From Microbacterium galbinum (GTDB taxonomy: Bacteria; Actinomycetota; Actinomycetes; Actinomycetales; Microbacteriaceae), in the NCBI RefSeq assembly GCF_023101185.1, contig NZ_CP078077.1:2509630-2573629 (forward strand): DNA of 64,000 nucleotides, given 5' to 3'. Below, piece by piece: positions 39,804 to 48,620 of this stretch (position 1 is the stretch's first letter; each line of letters opens with the position of its first letter). The notes beneath the pieces are model-generated. The model saw only the letters and a program-made list of their open reading frames with translations, was not told the origin of the DNA and searched no databases. Made by a program: the position numbers and the translations under genes.

Positions 39804-42800
39804 ATGGGATGGGCACCGATGGGGTTCTGGAAGCAGAAGCATGCGGCGACGGACGATCAGACCGGACCAAATGAGATCCTCCATCCCGAGCGGGTGACGT
39901 CCAAGGAGTATTACAGTGCTCTGCTCGGCATCGACTTCGGCGACGATTTGGCGGCCGCGGAACACTACCTCGCGGATGGATGGCGGGAAGGCGTAGTTCC
40001 GCATCCATTCGTCGATAGGCCGATGGTCCGTGCGTCGATGGACGCTGCAGTCACGCTTCGTGATGAACTGCGCGCGTTTGCCAGTTCGACGCAGGCACGC
40101 CCCGCGCTCGGCGCGCTCGGTGGGATCTGGGAAGCGTCTGCGAAAGAGGAGCGCGGACGCGGATTACGCCCCGTCGATGCCGCAGCTTTTCTCGCCGGAA
40201 CCCCCGAAGAGCGCGACGCCCTGCCTGTACGAGGCGGGGCGACCTGGGGTGAGTTGCGGCGTATCCTGGCCGCCTCCACCCGCGTCGTTCCGCGCATGCA
40301 GGAAGCGCGCATGTTCGACCTCGAGCACTACTCGTCACTGACCGGACGAACTTTCTTGGGATGGCGGGCCGCCCTTGACGACTACATCGTCCGTGGCGAG
40401 CGCGAAGGCGCGACACCCAATTGGGCGTTCGAACCGGAATGGTTCGCGGCCCATGACCGGAGTCAGACCCGCGGATCGCGCGCCTTCAATCAGCTCTTCC
40501 AATACGTTTCGAGCGACGAGCGGGTGAGTACCACCCCGGCAGACAGAACCGGTCGTACGCTCGCCGAACTCCTCCGATCTCACGACGATGCGGTCCTTGA
40601 AACGTTCGGTGGGGGAGCCACAGACATACGATCCGCGAAGGCGGCCGCGGCGGCCTCCGTTCCTCGCCTTCCCGCGGTAACCCAAGGACGGCGTGTTCCG
40701 CTCCGAGGCGGGACGAGTCTTGATGTCGCAGTCATCGTCGATGCGCGACACCTGGTATCGGAATCGCACTACGAAGACCTGCGTACGCTCGCGCGCACTC
40801 AAGATCCCGCAACGCGAGCAGTGTTCGTCGTCTGCGATGCGGATGACGGACACGAGCCGCCGCTCTCCACGCTCTTCGAGGAGGAACGCTTCCACGTGCT
40901 GGACGCGGAGCTCGGTGAGCCACTTGGCGCAGTCGCGGCTCGTATCGTGGACGAGGGGGGCTTCTCGGCGTGGTCCCTGTGGCGGCCGGGGCAGCAGTGG
41001 AAGCCCGCAGGGCTGTCAGACGCCTCTCGGGCGCTGGATGCCAACCCCGATTCCTCCGGGGTCGGTGCTTACACTCCGCAGGCTCCACAGCAGTGGGGAG
41101 AACTGGAGGGGGCATTGTGGCGGACTCGCCTGGATGCCGCGGGGATCGTCTTTCGGACGGACCGGATCGCGCCCGATCCCGACCTGGACTACGGTCTGAA
41201 CGCAGACGCGGTGGCTAGGCTCGCGAAGGCCGGCGATGGGATCGTCATCGAGGGGGATCGGTTCTGGGCGAGGCGGTACGACGGAGGTGTCTTCGCGAAT
41301 CGTGCGGGCGCCAATAGCGCTCGAAAGTCACACCTTCCTGCTGTCGACTGCTCGCTCCCCGAGTCGACGGACACGACGGTCGTTGTTCCGACGTTTGAGG
41401 ATTGGCGGATGACGGTCGACGCGGTCGCTGCTGTACGCGATCAGCGAGATGCCGCCGTGATCGTCGTGGACAACGGCTCCCGTCGTGCGGTAGGAGCCAT
41501 ACTCCGACAGGCGTTCCTCGGTGACGAGCACGTGCAGTACGTGCGGTTGCCCGTGAACACAGACTTCGCCGTGGCCAGCGATTTCGGAGCGCGGATCGCG
41601 AAGTCGCGGAACGTCGTTTTCCTGAACAATGACACCGTCGTTCAGGAGGGATGGCTGCGCCCTCTGGAGCATGCTCTTGCCGACGCTGTCGCCGTCCAAC
41701 CGCTTCTTCTTTTCGCGGACCGAACGGTGCAGACGGCCGGGACGGTGTTTGCGGGCGGACTGTCGTCTCCGCGTCATCTCCTCTCAGGCTTCCACAGAGA
41801 GGACGTCCCTCGCGAAGTAGGTGAGTACTCGTTCTCGGCGCTCACTGCCGCATGCCTGGCCGTCTCGCGCGAGGACTATCTTGATACAGGTGGGTTCGAT
41901 GCCGAGTATGTGAACGGCATGGAGGACGTGGACTTGTGCCTCCGCTTGGGGAACTCGACCGGCAGGCCACTTCGCGTCGTGCCGGAGTCGACTGTCGTAC
42001 ATCTCGAGAGCAAGACGGAGGGACGATTCGCGCACGTCGTCCCGAACCGTCGGCGCTTCTCCCAAGTCTGGCGTGATGAACTGCTCGGAGAACTCGACGA
42101 TCGGAACGTCCTCGAAGGTTCGCGCCTGCGAGTCTCCGACATCCGGTGGCGCGACCAGCGAGGATTTCCGCTGAGGGAACCTGAGTGGCAGATCGAGCGA
42201 ATCCCGAGTCTGATCGTCGATGAGCGCCCTCCGCGGCTGCGCTGGGCGGTGAAGATCTCTAGCCCCGGGACCCTCCTCGGTGATCTGTGGGGTGACACGT
42301 TCTATGGCCAGGATCTCGCATGCGCACTCAGGCGTCTAGGTCAGGACGTGGTCGTCGACCGTACGAGCTCTTGGGAGCGTCCTGGAGCGGGAGACGATGA
42401 GGATGTCACGCTCACACTTCGGGGATTGAACCGGTTCACACCCCGTCCGGGATCGGTGAACCTCTTGTGGGTGATCTCACATCCCGATCGCGTGACCGTC
42501 GATGAACTGCGCAGCGGTTGGGATCAGGTGTACTCCGCAGGGGCGACATGGGCGGCACACCACTCAGCCCGAGCCGGTATCGCGATCACGCCGCTGCTGC
42601 AAGCAACGGATCCCGCTCGTTTCCGCCCGTCCGAGGAGGAACTGCCCCGGAAGGGTGTGCTTTTCGTCGGACGCACGCGCGGTGAGAGGCGCCCGGTAGT
42701 GCTCGACGCCGCAGAGGTCTCCGACGATCTCTCTGTGTACGGAGACGACGGATGGGAGCGATACATCGACCAGCGGCACATCGCAGGAACGGTCCTCCCG

Positions 42801-43157
42801 AACGCGCAGCTGCCTCGTGCGTACGCAGAAGCTCGTGTGGTGCTCAACGACCACTGGGGCGACATGCGCCGGGGCGGGTTCCTCTCGAATCGGCTCTTCG
42901 ACGCGGCCGCAACCGGCGCGAGGATCGTGAGCGATGACGTCACCGGCCTGACGGATGTTTTCGGCGAGCAGGTGCGAACGTATTCGACACATGCGGAATT
43001 GCAGGCGCTTCTCACTCCCGATTCGGAGGCATGGCCTACCGAAGCGCAGATGAGGGCGAGTGCGGCGCGCGTGGCCGCCGATCACTCCTTCGACGCACGT
43101 GCGCGGGTTCTTCTGGACGACGCGCTTCGCCATCGCTCCAAGGATGCTGGACGCTGA
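39804..43157 (+). CDS. Multi-domain glycosyltransferase (GT2 plus GT-B/CgeB-like)
   Basis: 1117-residue protein. The N-terminal region carries two copies of a motif of about 35 residues, EYYSALLGIDFGDD...HYLADGWREGVVPHPF (about 35-70) and HYSSLTGRTFLGW...DYIVRGEREGATPNWAF (about 172-208). It resembles the HYLxxGxxEGRxP motif common in large rhamnan/polysaccharide transferases. A GT-A family 2 domain spans about 515-760 (TVVVPTFEDW, FLNNDTVVQEGWL, YVNGMEDVDLCLRLG). A C-terminal GT-B-like domain spans about 805-1110 (CALRRLGQDVVV, VLFVGRTRGE, RRGGFLSNRLFDAAATGAR), similar to CgeB/YkvP-type transferases. It may add two different sugars. The ATG at 39804 is chosen for its Shine-Dalgarno; 39819 is also in frame. 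It probably heads the wzm-wzt operon. Confidence 0.85.
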   Translation: MGWAPMGFWKQKHAATDDQTGPNEILHPERVTSKEYYSALLGIDFGDDLAAAEHYLADGWREGVVPHPFVDRPMVRASMDAAVTLRDELRAFASSTQARPALGALGGIWEASAKEERGRGLRPVDAAAFLAGTPEERDALPVRGGATWGELRRILAASTRVVPRMQEARMFDLEHYSSLTGRTFLGWRAALDDYIVRGEREGATPNWAFEPEWFAAHDRSQTRGSRAFNQLFQYVSSDERVSTTPADRTGRTLAELLRSHDDAVLETFGGGATDIRSAKAAAAASVPRLPAVTQGRRVPLRGGTSLDVAVIVDARHLVSESHYEDLRTLARTQDPATRAVFVVCDADDGHEPPLSTLFEEERFHVLDAELGEPLGAVAARIVDEGGFSAWSLWRPGQQWKPAGLSDASRALDANPDSSGVGAYTPQAPQQWGELEGALWRTRLDAAGIVFRTDRIAPDPDLDYGLNADAVARLAKAGDGIVIEGDRFWARRYDGGVFANRAGANSARKSHLPAVDCSLPESTDTTVVVPTFEDWRMTVDAVAAVRDQRDAAVIVVDNGSRRAVGAILRQAFLGDEHVQYVRLPVNTDFAVASDFGARIAKSRNVVFLNNDTVVQEGWLRPLEHALADAVAVQPLLLFADRTVQTAGTVFAGGLSSPRHLLSGFHREDVPREVGEYSFSALTAACLAVSREDYLDTGGFDAEYVNGMEDVDLCLRLGNSTGRPLRVVPESTVVHLESKTEGRFAHVVPNRRRFSQVWRDELLGELDDRNVLEGSRLRVSDIRWRDQRGFPLREPEWQIERIPSLIVDERPPRLRWAVKISSPGTLLGDLWGDTFYGQDLACALRRLGQDVVVDRTSSWERPGAGDDEDVTLTLRGLNRFTPRPGSVNLLWVISHPDRVTVDELRSGWDQVYSAGATWAAHHSARAGIAITPLLQATDPARFRPSEEELPRKGVLFVGRTRGERRPVVLDAAEVSDDLSVYGDDGWERYIDQRHIAGTVLPNAQLPRAYAEARVVLNDHWGDMRRGGFLSNRLFDAAATGARIVSDDVTGLTDVFGEQVRTYSTHAELQALLTPDSEAWPTEAQMRASAARVAADHSFDARARVLLDDALRHRSKDAGR

Positions 43158-43184
43158 GTGAAACGACCACTCAGGTGGCCTAGG

Positions 43185-43190
43185 TAGGAT
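43185..43190 (+). promoter_or_regulatory. -10-like element upstream of ABC exporter
   Basis: TAGGAT, with RNA predicted to start near 43197, about 48 bases before the TTG start at 43245. Confidence 0.45.
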
Positions 43191-43244
43191 GTTTCGGGCG
43201 TCTGCGAACTGCGGATCGCCCAGCCATCGGGAGAGGACCGCAAC

Positions 43245-44114
43245 TTGGCAGGAACGTTCGTCGATGTCTCGGAGTATGATCGCCCGGGGCGCGGAGGTGG
43301 CATTCTCGATGTCTTCCGTTGGCACTACCTGCTTCGCGTGCTCATCCGCAAGGGAACTGCCACGCGCTATCGAAACTCCACTCTCGGTTGGATCTGGTCG
43401 TATGTAAAGCCCGGTTCCCAGTTCCTCATCTACTACTTCATTATGGGGATCGTGCTCCAGAATCACCGTCTGGACAACTATGCCGTGTACCTCTTCAGCG
43501 GGATCGTGATGGTGAACCTCTTCAACGAGGCGTTCGGCAATGCGACGAATTCCATTGTCGACAATCGCGCCCTCGTGAGAAAGATCTATATGCCGAGGGA
43601 GCTATTCCCGGTGGCTGCGATCGTCGGCGCAATCGTCCACTTCCTGCCGCAGCTGGCTATCCTCCTCGTGGTATGTCTGCTGATGGGTTGGGTGCCGACG
43701 GTCATGGGCCTTGTCGGTGCTGTGCTCGGATTCCTTCTCATACTCGCCTTCTCGCTCGGTCTTGGCTTGCTTTTCAGCGGTCTGAACGTTCGTTATCGTG
43801 ATGCGCAGAACTTCGTCGATCTGATCAAGATGTTTTCCACATGGACGTCTCCTGTGTTGTACAGCTGGATCCTGATTGCGGAAGCGTTGCGGAACTACCC
43901 GTGGGCGTCCTTCCTGTACACAGCGAACCCGATCACGATTGCCGTGGAGCTGTTCCATGTCGCGTTCTGGGAACCGACGGTCTCCGATCCGCAGGGACTT
44001 CCCGACTTCTTCGGTTGGGCCGCCCTCGCGGCCGTGGGAGTGACCATTGCCACGCTTCTGATCGGACAGGCCGTCTTCCGACACTACGAACGAACGTTTG
44101 CGCAGGATCTCTGA
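43245..44114 (+). CDS. Wzm-type polysaccharide ABC transporter permease
   Basis: 289-residue ABC-2 permease with about six membrane spans, including FLIYYFIMGIVLQ (about 62), LPQLAILLVVCLLMGW (about 133) and LVGAVLGFLLILAFSLGLGLLFSGL (about 157). The segments RYRNSTLGWIWSYVKPG (about 45-61) and NVRYRDAQNFVDL are typical of lipid-linked polysaccharide or teichoic-acid exporters (Wzm/TagG). The start is TTG at 43245, with GAGAGG 9 bases upstream; no in-frame ATG gives a full first segment. Its stop overlaps the ATP-binding gene start by one base (TGATG). With its partner it should flip a completed lipid-linked chain across the membrane. Confidence 0.93.
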   Translation: MAGTFVDVSEYDRPGRGGGILDVFRWHYLLRVLIRKGTATRYRNSTLGWIWSYVKPGSQFLIYYFIMGIVLQNHRLDNYAVYLFSGIVMVNLFNEAFGNATNSIVDNRALVRKIYMPRELFPVAAIVGAIVHFLPQLAILLVVCLLMGWVPTVMGLVGAVLGFLLILAFSLGLGLLFSGLNVRYRDAQNFVDLIKMFSTWTSPVLYSWILIAEALRNYPWASFLYTANPITIAVELFHVAFWEPTVSDPQGLPDFFGWAALAAVGVTIATLLIGQAVFRHYERTFAQDL

Positions 44115-44872
44115 TGTCACGAATCGAAGTCCTTACCCAGTCCACTCCGAGCATCGTCGTCGATCATGTCTCGAAGCGCTTCCTCAAGAGGAACTCCCAC
44201 TCGTTCAAGGAGGCATTCGTCGGTTGGATCCGCGGCCGTCGCGTCCGCGCCGATACTTTCACGGCACTGCGCGACCTCACTTTCCAAGTTGGAGAGGGCG
44301 AATCAGTAGCAGTCCTCGGGTTCAATGGTTCGGGGAAATCCACATCGCTCAAGCTGGTTTCCGGAGTTCTCGAACCCGATGAGGGAACGGTATTGACCCG
44401 TGGTCGCGTTGCCGGGCTGATCGAGGTCGGAGCGGGGTTCCACCCCGATCTCACGGGTCGAGAGAACGTCTTCTTGAATGCTGCGATCCTCGGGATGGGT
44501 CGCAAAGAGACGGAGGCACGCTTCGACGCGATCGTCGAGTTCTCCGAGATTGGTGACTTCATCGATCAGGAGGTGAAGCACTACTCGTCGGGGATGTTCA
44601 TGAGGCTCGCCTTCTCCGTTGCGATTCACGTCGACCTCGATATTCTCCTCGTCGATGAGGTCCTGTCGGTGGGAGATGCGCCCTTCCGCGAGAAGTGTCG
44701 CGCCAGGATCAAGGAGCTCGCGGAGACTGGTGTGACGATGCTCGTCGTGAGTCACGACATGAAGATGGTCGAAGAGCTCTGTGAACGTGGCATCGTCATC
44801 AACCGTGGCACGAAGATATTCGACGGGCCCATCGCGGACGCGATCAAAGTTCTCAAGGAGAGCACTCGATGA
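44114..44872 (+). CDS. Wzt-type polysaccharide ABC transporter ATP-binding protein
   Basis: 252-residue ATPase partner of the permease. Walker A is GFNGSGKST (about 73-81), the signature is YSSGMFMRLAFSVAI (about 157-171), Walker B is LDILLVDEVLSVGD (about 175-188) and the H-loop is SHDMK (about 214). The N-terminal KRNSHSFKEAFVG segment is characteristic of Wzt/TagH. The extra C-terminal carbohydrate-binding domain that some Wzt proteins use to recognise capped chains is absent; the protein ends soon after the ATPase core. The ATG overlaps the permease stop by one base, and its own stop overlaps the next glycosyltransferase gene by 4 bases (ATGA). Confidence 0.93.
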   Translation: MSRIEVLTQSTPSIVVDHVSKRFLKRNSHSFKEAFVGWIRGRRVRADTFTALRDLTFQVGEGESVAVLGFNGSGKSTSLKLVSGVLEPDEGTVLTRGRVAGLIEVGAGFHPDLTGRENVFLNAAILGMGRKETEARFDAIVEFSEIGDFIDQEVKHYSSGMFMRLAFSVAIHVDLDILLVDEVLSVGDAPFREKCRARIKELAETGVTMLVVSHDMKMVEELCERGIVINRGTKIFDGPIADAIKVLKESTR

Positions 44873-46551
44873 CCGACGAAATCACGTTGTCCGTTATCGT
44901 ACCGACGCACAACGTGCGCACCTGGGTCGTGGAGACTCTGCGATCGATACTCGCCCAGCGCGTTCGCAGCATGGAGGTCATCGTTGTTGATGACCATTCC
45001 GAGGATGGAACGGTCGATGTCGTCGATCGTCTCGCTCTCGAAGACCCGCGTCTGGTCCTCGTGCGTGCAACCGAACGTGGTGGAGGATCGGCCCGCAACG
45101 AAGGAGTGCGGCTCGCCCGGGGCAAGTACATCATCTTCGCTGATGGAGACGACATTGTGCCGGAGGGTGCGTATTCCGCACTGATCTCCTCGCTCGAGGA
45201 CAGCCGCTCGGACATGGCCGTCGGCGACTACCTCAAGTTCTCGCCGAACTCGACGTGGCGCCCGACGGCTAGTATGAAGGCCTTCGATGCCCCCGCTCGC
45301 GGTGCGGTGCTCTCAGACATCCCGACGATGATCTTCAGCAGGCCGTGTTGGAACAAGGCGTTCGATCGGGAATTCTGGGAGCGGCATCGCATCCGCTTCC
45401 CAGATGTGCCGAGATCAAACGACATCGTGCCCATGGTTACCGCCTATGTCAAGGCGCAGAGCATCGATGTCGTCGAAGACGTCGTTTATCTCTACCGCGA
45501 CCGCCCCGGCTCGACGTCGATGACTTCTAAAGCCTCGTCCTCCGCTTCGTTCCTCAGCTACGTGGGGCAGGAGAAGATCTGCGCGCAGCTCATCGCCTCG
45601 GTCGAGAACGAGGAGTTGCGTTCGCGCTACTCCTCGCTTATCCATGATCGAGATGGGTTCTTCCACGTTCGCAAGTTCTTGATGTCTTGGGAGCATGCGC
45701 AACCGTCCGACGATGCAGCGATCTCGTCCTTCCAGGAGCTGCTTGCGATGGTGGAGCCAGCCGCAGGTTGGATCGACAAACGGAAGCGGCTGGCACTGAA
45801 CCTCTTCGCCGCCGGTCATATTCTTGCTGCGCGCGCGGTGGCACAGCTCGTTGACGGTGGTTCTTGGCGCACGGATGAGGGGTTGCTACGCCTCCGTTCG
45901 GTCGGCGCATTGCTCAAGGCCGCGGATGATGCCGCCCCTGGGCTGGTCCGAGAGCACGAATTGCTGTGGGCCGTCGCTGAATCGCTCACCAACGTCCGGA
46001 TCACCGATGACGAACTCGAGCAAGAGTGGCTGCGACTCGCGCTGGACGGGGTGGAGCGTTTCGGGGCGGCCATCCGTGAGCTGGTCCCAGAACTCGCCGC
46101 GCAGGATATTGCGAGAGTCGCGCGCCGTCAGAGGGACCTCGGGGGAACGATCACCCCATTGTTCGGTAGCGACCCGCTTCGTGTGCACGCCCGCGCAACC
46201 GCTCCGGGTGCTGTTCCCGTCCTGTGGAGTCGCGATGTGATCGTCATGCCGCGACGGCATCGCTGGCGTTCGGCCGAAAACGGGGCCACTTGCGAGGCAG
46301 AGTTCGCGGTCTCTCAGCTCCCGCACGGCGTCTTGGTCCAACCGGCGTTTCTACTCGACGACGATCTCGTCGTCTCTGGCTACGCCGACTCCGAGGTGCC
46401 CGAGTACCGACCGTGGGAGAACGTACTGTACGAGCAACGAGGAGCGTGGGTACGGCTCGAGCGGCGTGCGCACTGGGTTGTACGAGCCCCGCGTCGACTG
46501 GCGATCCGGGCGATCTCGTTCATGCGTCGCGCAGCCGGCAACTCTTCCTAG
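44869..46551 (+). CDS. Family 2 glycosyltransferase with long C-terminal region
   Basis: 560-residue protein. Residues about 5-220 are a GT-A family 2 domain: LSVIVPTHNVRTWVVETL (about 7-24), VIVVDDHSEDGTVDVV, GGGSARNEGVRLARGKYI and IIFADGDD (about 86-93, the DxD metal site). A following SRPCWNKAFDREFW segment is also common in this family. The remaining 340 residues are helical and then beta-rich (about 430-540), of unknown role; they resemble C-terminal extensions of teichoic-acid-type polymer glycosyltransferases. It is last in the plus-strand operon with wzm-wzt. A hairpin at 46557-46577 ends the unit. Confidence 0.85.
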   Translation: MTDEITLSVIVPTHNVRTWVVETLRSILAQRVRSMEVIVVDDHSEDGTVDVVDRLALEDPRLVLVRATERGGGSARNEGVRLARGKYIIFADGDDIVPEGAYSALISSLEDSRSDMAVGDYLKFSPNSTWRPTASMKAFDAPARGAVLSDIPTMIFSRPCWNKAFDREFWERHRIRFPDVPRSNDIVPMVTAYVKAQSIDVVEDVVYLYRDRPGSTSMTSKASSSASFLSYVGQEKICAQLIASVENEELRSRYSSLIHDRDGFFHVRKFLMSWEHAQPSDDAAISSFQELLAMVEPAAGWIDKRKRLALNLFAAGHILAARAVAQLVDGGSWRTDEGLLRLRSVGALLKAADDAAPGLVREHELLWAVAESLTNVRITDDELEQEWLRLALDGVERFGAAIRELVPELAAQDIARVARRQRDLGGTITPLFGSDPLRVHARATAPGAVPVLWSRDVIVMPRRHRWRSAENGATCEAEFAVSQLPHGVLVQPAFLLDDDLVVSGYADSEVPEYRPWENVLYEQRGAWVRLERRAHWVVRAPRRLAIRAISFMRRAAGNSS

Positions 46552-46556
46552 CAGTC

Positions 46557-46577
46557 AGCGGGGTGTCGCTCCCCGCT
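46557..46577. terminator. Terminator between convergent polysaccharide units
   Basis: AGCGGGG (46557-46563) pairs with CCCCGCT (46571-46577) around a 7-base loop, 5 bases past the plus-strand stop and 30 bases beyond the minus-strand stop at 46607. Confidence 0.65.
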
Positions 46578-46606
46578 CATGCCGAGGGAGGCCGAGGGAG
46601 AACGGC

Positions 46607-47689
46607 TCAATCCGTCGTCGTGGTACTGAGCTCGCGGAGTGCGTCACGATAGGCGAGAGAAACCGTCCAGGGGCTGATGCCCTCGTTGAATCGCTCGAAG
46701 TCTGAAGCCTCGACGCCTTGGGTCAGACCCCCGTCGCTGAGCAGTTCTGCGAGAGATCGGACGGGATCTGCGACATCGAAGAACGACACCCAAGGCTGGT
46801 CGCCGAACTGCTCGCGGAGGTGAGGAAGCCCAGGGAGCACCGCGGGAACCTCCATGGTGGCAGCGAGATGAAGACTGCCGGAGTTGAGGATGGCCCGATA
46901 CGGGAAGACAGCGATATCCGCCGCTCGATACCATCGGGCGACATCCGCATCGGGTACGGACTCGAACGAGGTGACAATCCGCAGGCCTGCGGGCTTGAGA
47001 TCGTCGAACTGAGCGATCGATTCGGGGCTCGCGGACCCAGCCAGGAGGAGGACTGGCCTTCTTCCGTCAGAATCGCGAGCAGAGGCGGCGGCCTCGAGGA
47101 GGAGGTCGATGCCCTTGTAAGGACGTATCTGGCCGAGGAACAGGACCGCTCGATCGTCAGGGCTCAGATCGAAACTCTGGCGCGCCTCTTCGCGCGAGAC
47201 GTCGGAGTCGTACACCCCCAGATAACTGGGGTGAGGTATCTGGACGACCTTCTCAGGGGGGAGGGCCACGACATCGGCGACGAGCTCTGCGGTTGAAGGT
47301 GCCATAACGTGGATCAGATCCGCGGCCCCGGCGAGCACGCCGTAGAGGTCGCGCTCTGCAGCGGGGTGGACGAGTTCGTGGGGGAGCCGGTTGTGCACCG
47401 TCCAGACGATCCGAACGCCTCTTCGCCGCGCGTCCTCGAGCGCCGTCTCGACGGCTCGGACCCGTCGGGCTGCTGCGCGGTGGCTATGCGCAGCTTGCGC
47501 GATCGGCGCCGTCCAGTGAACATGCAGAACATCTCCGTCGCCCAGGACCACCAGGGTCTTGAGGAGGGACTCATAGGCCGACCGCTGGATCAATTGGTAT
47601 CCGGCGGCTCGTGGAGCCAGGTTCATGAGATTGAGGTACGGGTTTCCCGTCCATGAGGGGAAGACACAGAGGCTGGGGCCAGACTTCAC
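46607..47689 (-). CDS. GT-B-fold glycosyltransferase
   Basis: 360-residue transferase with N-terminal LCVFPSWTGNPYLNLM (about 7-22), VLHVHWTAPIAQAA (about 54-67) and TVHNRLPHE. The C-terminal lobe holds VLFLGQIRPYKGIDLLLEAA (about 185-204), the typical family 4 sequence after the linker, and ADIAVFPYRAILNSGSLHLAATMEVPAV (split; about 271-298). An N-S-G-S-L element replaces the classic E-x7-E. The GTG start is 6 bases after TAGGAT, a leaderless internal promoter overlapping the stop codon of the upstream gene. It is last gene of the seven-gene minus-strand unit and convergent with the plus-strand operon. Confidence 0.86.
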   Translation of the reverse strand: MKSGPSLCVFPSWTGNPYLNLMNLAPRAAGYQLIQRSAYESLLKTLVVLGDGDVLHVHWTAPIAQAAHSHRAAARRVRAVETALEDARRRGVRIVWTVHNRLPHELVHPAAERDLYGVLAGAADLIHVMAPSTAELVADVVALPPEKVVQIPHPSYLGVYDSDVSREEARQSFDLSPDDRAVLFLGQIRPYKGIDLLLEAAASARDSDGRRPVLLLAGSASPESIAQFDDLKPAGLRIVTSFESVPDADVARWYRAADIAVFPYRAILNSGSLHLAATMEVPAVLPGLPHLREQFGDQPWVSFFDVADPVRSLAELLSDGGLTQGVEASDFERFNEGISPWTVSLAYRDALRELSTTTTD

Positions 47690-47693
47690 AGCA

Positions 47694-48611
47694 TCATCCT
47701 ATTCCGGATCGGCGGATGATCCGATTGCGTACGCGACGGTAGAAGGATCGAACGGGGTGCAACGATTCGTGACGGAGTAACTCGAACTCGCGTTTCATCA
47801 ACTCCTCCGTTTCACGGAGGCGGCGCTCGAAGTAGAGCGCTCCGCCGGCACCTTCCCGAGCGATGAGCGCCCGGAATTCCTGGTCGCGGACGAGCGCGTC
47901 GACGCGTCGATGCTCCTCGCTCGATTCAATGACGCTATTTCCATCAACGCCGCTTGACGATGGACGCTGATGCCAGTACACCAGTGGTTCCGTGTCGAGG
48001 TACTCAAGTGCACTGTGCTGAAGAACTCGAGAATTGAAAACCCAGTCACCGATGACCGAAAGAGAGTCGTCATAGAGCCCCAACGCATCGTGCAGCTCGC
48101 GTCGATAGAGGAAGGCGATCGGCACGAACTGGTTGAAGCGTTGCTGGTCCATGAGAAGAGGCGCAACAGAATTCGGGAGGAAGGGCTCTCGATTCGTCTC
48201 GATGAACGAATCGCCGTCTCGCTCCTCCCAGACGATCTCGATGCGTGAGACGACTCCGACGCGCTGCGGGTTGTCGTCGAGATAGCCGACAGCCCGAGCC
48301 AGAAAGCTTGATGCCCAGGAGTCGTCGTCATCGTGGAGGATGACGAGATTGCCGCGCGCCTCCCTCACGCCTGCGTTCGCGGCCTGCCATCGCCCCTGCG
48401 GTGTGGCGTGGGCGACGACACGTGTCCGCGCTCGAGTCGCACTCGGCGCATCGGCGAGCACGGCTTCGACCACTCCCGGAGCGCCGCCATCGTCGACGAT
48501 GATAAGTTCCCAATTCGCGTAGGTCTGGGCGCCGATACTCCGCAGCGCTCGGCGAAGAAAAGCGGGGCGGTCCTTCGTTCGAGTGACGATAGAGACGAGA
48601 GAAGCAGGCAT
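47694..48611 (-). CDS. Family 2 glycosyltransferase
   Basis: 305-residue GT-A transferase: SLVSIVTRTKDRPAFLRRAL (about 4-23), WELIIVDDGG (about 34-43), GRWQAANAGVREARGNLVI and the metal site ILHDDDDSWASSFL (about 91-104). GDWVFNSRVLQHS near 196-208 holds the candidate catalytic Asp. A basic C-terminal helix (FYRRVRNRIIRRSG) may bind the membrane. It begins with ATG at 48611, 9 bases after the acyltransferase stop, with GGAAAA as ribosome-binding site. Only 4 bases separate its stop from the next gene. Confidence 0.88.
   Translation of the reverse strand: MPASLVSIVTRTKDRPAFLRRALRSIGAQTYANWELIIVDDGGAPGVVEAVLADAPSATRARTRVVAHATPQGRWQAANAGVREARGNLVILHDDDDSWASSFLARAVGYLDDNPQRVGVVSRIEIVWEERDGDSFIETNREPFLPNSVAPLLMDQQRFNQFVPIAFLYRRELHDALGLYDDSLSVIGDWVFNSRVLQHSALEYLDTEPLVYWHQRPSSSGVDGNSVIESSEEHRRVDALVRDQEFRALIAREGAGGALYFERRLRETEELMKREFELLRHESLHPVRSFYRRVRNRIIRRSGIG
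47696..47701 (-). promoter_or_regulatory. -10-like element inside minus-strand operon
   Basis: Minus strand TAGGAT, 6 bases (GATGCT), then GTG at 47689. Its last base is also the first base of the upstream gene's TGA stop. Confidence 0.5.
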
Positions 48612-48620
48612 GGTTTTTTC

